Shown here: piece after piece, positions 54,918 through 64,000 of the stretch
How positions within the stretch are numbered: the stretch's first letter is position 1
Layout of the letters: every line of letters begins with the position of its first letter
From: Vitis vinifera
Lineage: Eukaryota; Streptophyta; Magnoliopsida; Vitales; Vitaceae
DNA length: 64,000 bases
Direction: 5' to 3'
Assembly: GCF_030704535.1 (NCBI RefSeq)
Contig: NC_081818.1
Coordinates: 27,665,501 to 27,729,500 of the forward strand
Made by a program: the position numbers and the translations under genes
Notes under the pieces: generated by a model
What the model was told of the DNA's origin: nothing
Database searches by the model: none
The model's input: the letters and a program-made list of their open reading frames with translations, nothing else

Positions 54918-56280
54918 GAGATGTAAATGGTAGAAGAGGTGTGGGATATTTTATAAAAATTACACAAAAGTGATTTCCATATCAATAGAATAAAAATGTA
55001 TATAGAATTTGAGTCTCTTAATTGAAGGGTTTCATTGTATACATGTGAACGACAATGAATCAAAAAACTAACTTTATTAATTTGGAGCAAACTTTGCAAT
55101 GTAGAACACCGACAAAAAAGTCGTCGTGATCAATAAGGTGAAAAAGGTTATGGTTGTGGTTGAGATAGAGGAATGACAAAGATGGAGATGGTGACAAAAA
55201 TTATTTTAAGTGAAAGGGTAAAACTCTTGTATATGAAGACAAATTACACACATAATGTTTTAAGTATAAAAAATATAAATATTATAAGTTCAAATATCGA
55301 AATGAAATGAAACCAGGGAATGAACAAGTAAAGCAAGCAAACACTAATAAGGCAAATTAGGATTTTGTATTTGCATATAATGTAACAACATCTAACATAA
55401 AATGCAAAGATGTTTAGTACCTCGATAAAAGATACAATAACCATATTCATGATATGAAAGAATTATTTTCATGATGGATGAATTAGTATTAAAAAAAAAG
55501 TTAATTTTGAAAATAAATTTGAAGTTTTGATTGAAGGCAAAGGAAATATTAAAATACGTTTTAGAAAATTGTACTAGTGTTACTATAGCATACGCATTTT
55601 TTTTCCAAATCATTTTTTGAATTTATCGAGCAAGGGATAATTAATGCAAAAAAAAAGACATTATTAGTATCTAATGGAGTTTGTACATTTAGTGACAAAA
55701 ATAAGGTGATTATAAAAGTGTAAATGATAACAAATATGAAGTTTAGCTAACTTTTGTTTATTTATGAATTATGATATGATTTTATACACAGTACAAAAAA
55801 ATTGATTAAAGTAATAAATGAAAAAAATCAATCGATTGAAAATAACAATACAAGACAGTCAACCATTAAAGAAGTTATAAAAAAGCTTAAAATGTTAAAT
55901 GAGGTTACAAGATGAAGTATAAACTTAATGATAAAATTGACCGATTTAAAATACTAAATACAATAATTGATGTGCTAAGCAATAAACGTTATTATTGTAT
56001 TTGTTATTACAATTCAAACAATATTATATCGTTTCCATCGTATATAATACTTAAGTATCTCATATCTCATTAAAAATAATATATAGTGATCCTATCTTAT
56101 TTTGTCTAGCTAGCCTAGGACAAGATTATATTTGGTTCACAATTTATAATATGAGATATGATAAGAAAAATAACAATATATCATATCTCATGTTTAATTG
56201 ATGGTGAGATAAGATTAATTATCTCATCACTTATTTTATTTCATATTTAATTAAAAAATAAAATAAAATAATTAATCAGC

Positions 56281-56635
56281 TTTTTTTGATAAGTAAACAA
56301 GAGTACGTGTTAGAAATGCCTAGAAATTATGGAAATAGCACACACAAAGTATACACACAAAATATACACAAAAAAGCGTATCCCTTACCTAAGGAACAAC
56401 CAATCTATAAAACCAACCAAAGACAAAATGTGATCCTTTATCACAAAATAATACAAAAAAATAATAATTTGATGGCTTGGTTAGCCCATTCAACATTGTT
56501 GAATGCTCTCTCATTTCTTTCCTTCCATAAGGCCCACATTAGGCATAAAGGGGCAACCCTTCTTTTACATACATGATGAGATAAGACAACCTCCAAATGA
56601 TATGAGATATACATATATACATATTGCAAGAACCA
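56281..56635 (-). mobile_element. LINE 3' fragment in the intergenic region
   Basis: It starts with a T run (poly(A) on the minus strand). The minus strand encodes VAPLCLMWALWKERNERAFN (near 56480-56550), the conserved C-terminal stretch of plant LINE ORF2. It is severely 5'-truncated. Confidence 0.75.
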
Positions 56636-57202
56636 TAAATTTATTTATTTGATACATTTTTCATATTTTTTTATTTATTAATATTACTTGTTTTGCAAAA
56701 AAAAAAAAAATCAAAATTTTAGTTTGCAAAAATATACATAACAACCTAAAACAATATTAATGTAATATAATATTCTATATAAAGAGGGAGATATCAAATA
56801 TGTAGGTATGTATGTATGAATGCATGCATATATGTATGTATTCCTGTAATCTCCCGTTCAACCCAACCAACAAAAGACCAAAATAGTTCAACAACCCCAC
56901 AACCCACCCAGAGCAAAAGTCATGGCCCAAAATCCACATTTACAGTGCAAACCCAAACGCCATAGACAAATAGTACTGGCCCACTATATGTGGAATGTAG
57001 GCCCAAATAAAAAGGGGCCTGAATAACAAACGAAGACCAACAACTATTTTTAGTGAAGGGAGTGGAAGGGGAAGAGAGTGATAGAAGGGAGTAGAAAAGA
57101 CAAGAAAATAGAAGAATTTATTCACATTTTTACGGTATAATCGTTTTTATTTATTTATTATTATATAAGTAAGAGAAATGATAATTTATTTAATTACATA
57201 AA

Positions 57203-57838
57203 GGTTATGTTTGGTTCCAGGAAATTATTAGGGAAAGAAAAAAATATTAAAGAAAATTATTTTCTCATGTTTCATTTTATTATGAAAAATGAAAAATAAA
57301 GTTAAATATAATTAAAATTATTAAAAAATTATTGTATATTTTAAAATTATTTAATCCATACATAGAAGAGTTAAATTTATGAAAAATGTTTAAAATAATA
57401 TATAAAAATAATTTATTGACTTTAAATTTATTTTTTATTTAGCTTTAATTTTTATTTCCTTACACTTTTTCTTTTTATTTTCTTTCTCTCATATTTTCCT
57501 TCAAACTTTTAGGCTATGTTTGGTTCCGGAAAATTTGAGGGAAAGAAAATACAAAGGAAAAGTAGAAGGAAAGAAAAAGTGAAGGAAAATAAAAAAATAG
57601 ATTAAAAGTTGATAAATTATTTTTTTTGTTACTTCAAACTCATTTTATTTATTTTAACTCATCAATATAAATATTAAATAATTTATAAATACATAAGTTT
57701 TTAATTAGTTTTAATTATATTTGATTTTCTTTGATATTTTTCATAGGACAACCAAACATGAGAAAATCATTTTCCTTATCATTTTTTTTCTTTCCTTTGT
57801 ACTTTCCGGGAACCAAACATAGCAAACTAAACATAGCC
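57203..57838. mobile_element. Two MITE copies in inverted orientation
   Basis: Copy B begins at about 57203 (GGTTATGTTTGGTTCCAGG) and runs rightward. Copy C begins at 57512 (GGCTATGTTTGGTTCCGG) and ends at 57823 (CCGGGAACCAAACATAGC). The reverse complement of C shares with B and with copy A the internal phrases TCTCATGTTT, AAATATAATTAAAA and AAATTATTTAAT. So B and C face each other and form an imperfect inverted repeat of about 620 bp. A second terminal-like phrase (CTAAACATAGCC) ends at 57838, which may mean that C sits inside an older copy. Confidence 0.65.
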
Positions 57839-59718
57839 AAAAACTTCAAATACTTTTTTATTATTATTATTTTTTTTCAAAAACATTCTTTAACGAACAT
57901 ACCCTCCCAAGTATGATTTATCAGTTAATTCAGCACATTCCAATATCATATATTAATTTATTAAATATTACACTTGCAACGTCCATCGTAAATATAATTG
58001 TTAAATTATCATTTGAATGTACTTATTGAACACGGACTTGATTACTTTTTTGGAGTCATTTATGTAAAAGAACACAAGTGAGTTGTATTGAATTATATCA
58101 TCTTTAATATAATATTATTTTCACATAAAATTATTGTACTTTACTTGGTCAAAGATAATTTACATGATTGTCGGATTGTTGGATTGCAAATTTCAATCAT
58201 ATGCATTCACAACTTCTTTGAATAATTTTAAAAAAGTGATAATTATGGTTTGAAAACAAGCCTCGTGAGGGTTCAAAATATGACTTGCATTTGTATATTT
58301 GAACAAAATAAATTAAAATAAGTTGCTATGCGTAGACTCTTTTAACCAAAACTCGAATACATACATTTAGTTTCTCATATACTAAAGAATCTTTACATGT
58401 CCGTGATATTATTCTCACACTTTTACAAGCTTTAACACAACTATCACAAAGGTTCTCACAATTTTACAATTGAAAATTTATCAAATAGAACTTTCATTTA
58501 GAGTAGGTCGAGAAATGAAATGAAGAGAGTTTAGACTTGAATGTAATGAAAGAGTATGCAAATTAGGGTTTGCAGGACAATAAATGCTTAACAAAGGTTT
58601 AAAACTTTAAACTCGATGTAATAATGATTTACAAGTTAAATGAATATCGATGATCCTATTTATAACATATTATAGAAAACTAGTCATTAATCATATTTTC
58701 GGCTCAACAAGTTAATTATCCTATTAAGCACTTATTAGTCATTATACTTTTGTAGGTGGACTTTGAGACCAAATCAATCAATCGATTGTTGAATCAATAG
58801 ACACTACCAAGGTGAATCAATCGACCACTTTGGTTAATTGGTTAGCTATGAGGTCATCCATTAGTTAACAACACAGAAACTTAGTAAAACAACTCAAGTT
58901 AGTTTAATTTGAAAACTTCATATTAAAAATGTTTTTCAACAATGAAAATACTTTCAAAATATAAGTTTTCATTGTTAAAAGAATCAATATCAACTTTTTA
59001 TAAAAATAATCAATAATTTATAAATAAGTTTGTTTTCAAAAAAAAAAAAAAAAAACCATTGTAAAGAATTAATTATTTTTTGCTAAAAAAATTGCATAGT
59101 TTTTAAATGTCAATGTTAAAATATATTTATCCTCATTGGATTGCATTAGTCCTAACTTAAGATGCCTATGACCATCAAAATCCAATCTAAGTCTTTAATA
59201 AGTCTTCATTTGCCGATGTTATTTCTTATCAAACTTGAACTCATGCATTAAATGCAAGTTTTGTTTTGTTAACATCAAAACTTAAGATTTAACTAAACCT
59301 TGAGCCAACACTAATAAATTGATATAAGATGTAATATCTAACCCTATACAATTTGTAAAATATATAAGTTGACTTATCGCATTAAGATATAATACCTTAA
59401 AATGAAAAATATCGACATTTTCTTGTTTAAGATTCGAGTTTTTATTTACCGTAAGATTATAAACAATCATTGATAAGACTTGAAAACAAAACAAAACAAA
59501 ATGATTTAAGTTGTGCACGTAATATCATCTAATTGATAATACTAAAAAATGTATAATTTTGTATTGTATGGAACCTTTGATTTGAACATGACGGGATTTT
59601 GAAAACCTTATAATATCTTCAAAGACAAAAAATCAAACAAAATTTAGCGGATCATATTCATGCATGACATGCTATGGCAACATTGTCCTTTCAAATGTGA
59701 TAAGGCCGGCATAGCTTT

Positions 59719-59790
59719 TCACGGGTTTTAACTTACAAACATCTTGGATTTTTTCACGGGTTTTAACTTACAAACATTTTGGATTTTATT
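59719..59790. repeat. 35-bp direct duplication
   Basis: TTCACGGGTTTTAACTTACA followed by AACATCTTGGATTTT is repeated once with a single change. It is a simple tandem duplication with no evident function. Confidence 0.85.
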
Positions 59791-60589
59791 AACTTGATTG
59801 GGTTCACAACCTCCACATGTTTAAAAATACACCAAGAAGTTAAAATTTTGATGATTCCAAAATCAGTGTTGGGGGCCAATCCGGGCCAGAAATTTACAAA
59901 AATCAAAATCATATTAAACCCTCCTAACAATATAATAATTATTTTAAAAATAAAATAAAATTCTCAATTCAAATGTGACCACGAGCTCAGAAACTCTGAA
60001 TATGGGCACTAAGTGTTCAAATCACACGTGGAAGGTTAACCAATTGAAATTCAGAGTCACATGCCCAATAGAGGAAGCAACTTAGTATCATAAAATTTGG
60101 AAATAATAATAAAATAATTTCAAGGTGTGTGTGGCTTCCTTTCGACGCCGGCCTCAATTTCATCGAATTGCGGCGCATTAATCTCGAATTGATGGGTGGA
60201 AAATTAAAAAAGGAGAGATGGAATGGCGACGTAGCGTGACGGAAGACGACGTGACTTTGAGACTTTGGTTTTTTTACTTCAAATATTTTTACGGGTTTCA
60301 ACTGCAATGATTCATTTGTAGAAATTTGATGAAAATTTTTCAAAGCGTTTCCATTAAGTTTCTTGATCATCGGCGCACTTTCTCCAAGGAGGGAAAGAAT
60401 GAATTTTATTTTTAATAAGTTAAAATGAATTAATAAATTATATTAAATTATTAAGTAAACGAAGTATATTTAATAACTTAATTTAAATTATTTAATAAAT
60501 TAAGTATGTTTGATAAAATAATTTAATGGTATGATTTTAAGTAAAAATCAATTTTAAGTTATTTATAAAAATAATTAATTTATTTTGAA

Positions 60590-61235
60590 ACCCAGTCTTT
60601 ATTTTATAATTTTATTTTCATTCTTATTACTTCACGACTTCCATTGTTACTTTACCTCATTTACCTTAATTATAATTTACGATGATAAATATATCAATTT
60701 GATGATTTAAAATAAAAATTAAATAATACATTTTAAGTTAACAATTTAAATATAAGTTAACAATTTAACTTAAAATTAATTTAAATCAATAAATAATAAA
60801 TATTAAGAAACTTGATTTTAAATTTAATAAAAAATTTATTAAACAAAAACCTAATATGAAAACCAATAAAATAAGTTTAACTTTCTTAAGTCCACGTCTT
60901 TATTTTACATTTTTACTTTCATTTATTTTAATTACCTCCACAATTTCTCTTGCCACTCCACGACCTCCATTATTACTCCACCTCATTTGCCTTAATTATA
61001 ATTTACCATGATAAATATATCAATTTGATGATTTAAAATAAATTTTAAGTTAATTTTATAAAAAAATCTTAATATTTAAGATAAGAATTAAGTAATAAAT
61101 TTTAAGTTAACACCTTAAATATAATTTAATTTAAAGTTAAGTCATTAAATAATAAATATTAAAAAACTTGATTTTAAGTTTAATAAAAAACTTATTAAAC
61201 CAAAACCTAATATGAAAACCAATAAAACCAGTTTT
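60590..61235. repeat. Duplicated ~320-bp intergenic block
   Basis: CCTTAATTATAATTTACGATG, then ATAAATATATCAATTTGATG, occurs near 60664-60700 and again near 60990-61030. Both copies continue to AAAACCTAATATGAAAACC (60846 and 61202). Indels make the offset 326-356 bp. The copies have clearly diverged. No coding sequence is present. Confidence 0.8.
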
Positions 61236-62233
61236 ATATATATAAACTCTATTTTCATTTGTACTGTATTCGGCCGATCTCATAAATTAGTAGGAGTTAA
61301 AATCGTGGAATACTTGCTAAGTAAAATCTAATACTAATCATCAAACAATGATACCTTTGAAACAAGAGATGCATAATTTTAGATGTCATGATGTAAACGA
61401 TAACTTTCTTTCAAGAAAGAGTTAATTAAATGGCTCATTTTTTTAATAACACATCATAAACTGAATACATGAATTGAGCAAATCTTCTAGAAATACATGA
61501 CAGGAGAAAACCTCACGAGCCTTTCACCCAAAGTGAGCCAATGCACAGAGACGAATCCCGAAAGGCGTGGCATCAAATCAGGGGGCTCATAAACTAATTT
61601 TAACGGTTTTCTTAATCCTAGTGAAAACGACTGTCACGTGCTGGTTATTAGTCCTAGCAAAATCCATAAATCTTGCTTTAGACGGCGGCCCACTTAGAAA
61701 AAATATGCTCTACATGTCTCCCTCTCTCTTTCCAGAGGCCTAGTCTAAGAAATTTTGTCTGAGTCCTTGACGTGGATTTTCATGTATTATTGTGGGAACC
61801 GTGGATTATAGTATTACGATTTGCTTCTACACTACGCCAACATAGAAATTTGGGGGTGGGACTTGGGAGGAGGTGGGTTGCATGATTTTTGGACTGCTTC
61901 TGTGGTTACGTCACACTGACTCATTTCGGGCTTTTCATATTAGCCGGATGATAAGTTAAGATACTTATGTATTATGCCTATATACTTGCATATTTTGACA
62001 TTCAAATGAAGGGACTTTTTTTTTTCATTAAAAAAAAAAGTTTTAAAAAATTTATTTATTTATTTGTTTATTTTATTTATTTTTAAAAAAATAATGGTTT
62101 TTTTTTTTAATTTCTTTATAGGACTAATAATAAAAAAAATAGAAAAAAAGGGTAGAAAATACCAGAGAATGAAGGTTAGTTGCTTTCTACGCTTGTAGCA
62201 TCACGAGCTTAGTCCTCTACCACATTCCTACTT

Positions 62234-62241
62234 TATAAATA
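62234..62241 (+). promoter_or_regulatory. TATA box of the polygalacturonase gene
   Basis: TATAAATA lies about 89 bp upstream of the ATG at 62323, which would put transcription start near 62265. Position and strand fit the downstream gene. Confidence 0.7.
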
Positions 62242-62322
62242 CCCAACCATCTCCTTTATTTGTCACTCAACGAAAACCTCTCCAAAGCTTTCCACTTTTC
62301 TCTTCTAATTTTCCACGAGAAA

Positions 62323-64000
62323 ATGAGTGGTTTCAGTCTCAAAAGGCTAGCACTCACCATTCTCATCGCCTTGCTTGCCTGCTCTTCGAGCTTTCAAGCA
62401 TGCAGTGCTAGAAAAGCTATGTACACCCGGCAGCTCAAGACCATAGGAAAAGGTTATGATGGTTATAATTATCAGGACCCCAAATTGATGGATGAAGGAA
62501 ACGGAGTGACTCCATTGAAGAATACTGGTTCTTCCACCTTTAATGTCTTACACTTTGGTGCCAAAGGTGATGGGAAGGCTGATGACACCAAGGTGATTTT
62601 CAAATGCCTTTTGTTTGTAGCTTCTTAATTGTTTCTTCATCGACTTAAAAATAAATATAAATTTACGTATAAATAATTCAAATGCTTTTTCAAGTGGGTG
62701 AATAGTCCTACATGCCACCACGTTTCGTTCTGACCAACTATTTACTTTCCTTTCTGAGAGGGTTGTTAGTTGTATCGATCAGGTGGAACTGTCTGTATGT
62801 AAAACAATAGTCTCTGTTTATATTCATTCAGTAAAAACCTGAAGTTAACCAGCTGCTATGATGCAAGGCAGGCATTTGAAGCAGCATGGGCGGCAGCTTG
62901 CCAGGTTCGGGGATCGACGATGATGGTTCCATCTGGGTCTGTGTTCCTCGTTAAACCGATAACTTTCTCGGGCCCTAACTGCGAACCAAACATTGTATTT
63001 CAGGTGAGTTACACATATTCACTATCTGATTCCTGTTCCAACATCATGAGAAATCTATTCACGGAGAGTTTGATAGAGTTGTTGTTGATGGACTGAGCCT
63101 TTGAGAATGTTTCTTTTGCAGTTGGATGGGAAGATCATTGCTCCTAGAAGCTCCAGTGCTTGGGGATCAGGGTTCTATCAGTGGCTCGATTTCTCTAAGC
63201 TTCAAGGGATTACGATACGTGGTAAAGGAACTATCGATGGACAAGGCTCAATCTGGTGGAATGACTCGACAGATGAATCAGAATCAGAAACTCCGACTGC
63301 CGGAGATTCACTTTATAGCAGCAAACAGGATTCGGTAAGTTGCTAAGCCCAGACAAATCCACTTCTGAGACACTTCTAAGACTCCCTGAAACTAACCACC
63401 AGTCCTTTTTCTGGCAATCGCTTCTGCAGATAAGTGGTGAACTCAGTGCAAAAATGCCAAGCACCAAGCCAACAGTAAGTGCCTTTTCATAAACTTTTCC
63501 CATCCACACAATTCCACAACCTTGGAACGAAATCTCAACATCAAAAAATTTATTTGTGGTGTTGTTCTGATGTGCAGGCTCTCAGGTTCTATGGGAGTTC
63601 TGTTGTGACAGTCACTGGCATCACAATTCAAAACAGTCCTCAGACCCACCTCAAGTTTGATGATTGCACCGGCGTCCAGGTTTCTGGCGTGACTGTTTCA
63701 TCCCCCGGGGACAGCCCCAATACGGACGGAATCCACCTACAGAACTCCCAAAATGTGGTGATCTATAGCACAAATCTAGCTTGTGGTAAATCCAAAAACC
63801 TTAAAAGTCTTGCGACTTGTCCTTTTGAGAACACAAGCACCACGGCTGGTCATTTTTGCTAGTAGAAGCGTAACTTGCGCAAAATTATGGCAGAGTCCTC
63901 ACAAAATTGGTCATCATTGACATCTAAGTTCATCAGTAACGTTAACTCATAATGCATTCTACAGGAGACGACTGTGTATCAATACAGACAGGATGCTCAA
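62323..64000 (+). CDS. Secreted polygalacturonase, GH28 (cut by the window end)
   Basis: Six plus-strand exons are visible: 62323-62592, 62872-63003, 63122-63334, 63430-63474, 63578-63785 and 63965-64000 (open at the end). They join in frame for about 301 residues. The ATG at 62323 was chosen because it starts a signal peptide (MSGFSLKRLALTILIALLAC, cleavage likely before or near SARKAM). An upstream in-frame extension to 62260 has no ATG. After a short propeptide comes the pectin lyase-like beta-helix (STFNVLHFGAKGDGKADDTK, WGSGFYQWLDFSKLQG, GKGTIDGQGSIWWN). The catalytic signatures NTDG (near 63720) and GDDC (across the 63785/63965 junction) are present. The HGxS and RIKT motifs should lie beyond 64000. 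It should hydrolyse homogalacturonan in the cell wall. No defect is visible in the part seen. Confidence 0.93.

Larger units (their letters stand above)
53761..62233. other. 8.5-kb AT-rich gene desert
   Basis: No gene-like frame is seen between the kinase promoter and the polygalacturonase promoter. Identified contents are listed separately: MITE copies near 54.6 and 57.2-57.8 kb, a LINE fragment at 56.3 kb, a short duplication at 59.7 kb and a duplicated block at 60.6-61.2 kb. The remaining DNA (about 54.92-56.28, 57.84-59.7 and 61.24-62.2 kb) is AT-rich and shows nothing I can name. The short frames in it begin and end at random and match no family I know. Confidence 0.6.

Noticed and set aside
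54282..55613. Several minus-strand frames of 67-94 codons
   Set aside because: Rich in Phe, Ile, Leu and Tyr from AT-rich DNA; no start context, no splice partners and no family resemblance.
62260..62322. Upstream extension of the polygalacturonase frame
   Set aside because: It begins with TTG, lies at or before the expected transcription start, and would hide the signal peptide that begins at 62323.

Overview
The window is nuclear DNA of a dicot plant. Genes have many introns with GT-AG borders, intergenic DNA is very AT-rich, and there are plant LTR-Copia, LINE, SINE and MITE elements. The protein families and the repeats (including a Copia element primed by initiator tRNA-Met and a tRNA-derived SINE) fit a woody eudicot such as grapevine (Vitis). 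That organism call is inference; no search was run.

Six protein-coding genes can be supported. From left to right: (1) the 5' part of an R2R3-MYB gene of the MYB98/MYB64/MYB118 type, minus strand, whose R3 exon lies outside the window (988-1784); (2) a complete WW-domain DEAD-box RNA helicase of the RH14/RH40/RH46 group, minus, 8 coding exons, 863 aa (5298-11297, leader exon near 12.8-12.97 kb); (3) gamma-tubulin complex component 2 (GCP2), plus, 21 coding exons, 702 aa (16484-32375); (4) a DRM-type de novo DNA methyltransferase with two UBA domains, minus, 9 coding exons, 602 aa (33283-41746, probable leader exon near 45.7-46.1 kb); (5) a GSK3/SHAGGY-like kinase of the ASK-alpha group, minus, 12 coding exons, 412 aa (48005-52247, leader exon near 53.6 kb); (6) the first part of a secreted GH28 polygalacturonase, plus, cut by the window end (62323-64000). 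I joined every complete gene by hand from splice sites; all reading phases close.

Mobile DNA: a full-length 5.46 kb Copia element with 206-bp LTRs and a 5-bp target duplication sits antisense in GCP2 intron 5, next to a 525-bp tandem duplication. A 595-bp MITE with long terminal inverted repeats and a perfect 9-bp target duplication (Mutator type) lies upstream of GCP2. The DRM gene's introns carry at least four LINE 3' fragments, all in the gene's sense orientation, and one SINE with an 18-bp target duplication. A kinase intron holds a nearly pure poly(A) insertion with a perfect 19-bp target duplication. The 53.8-62.2 kb gap is AT-rich and holds a LINE fragment and a related MITE family, two copies of which face each other.

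The six genes do not form a pathway; they are ordinary housekeeping, regulatory and cell-wall genes. I found no operon, CRISPR array, rRNA or tRNA gene, and no convincing previously undescribed system. The most interesting content is transposon biology: a young-looking but already disabled Copia element, a GC-AG intron, and a silencing-machinery gene loaded with retroelements.
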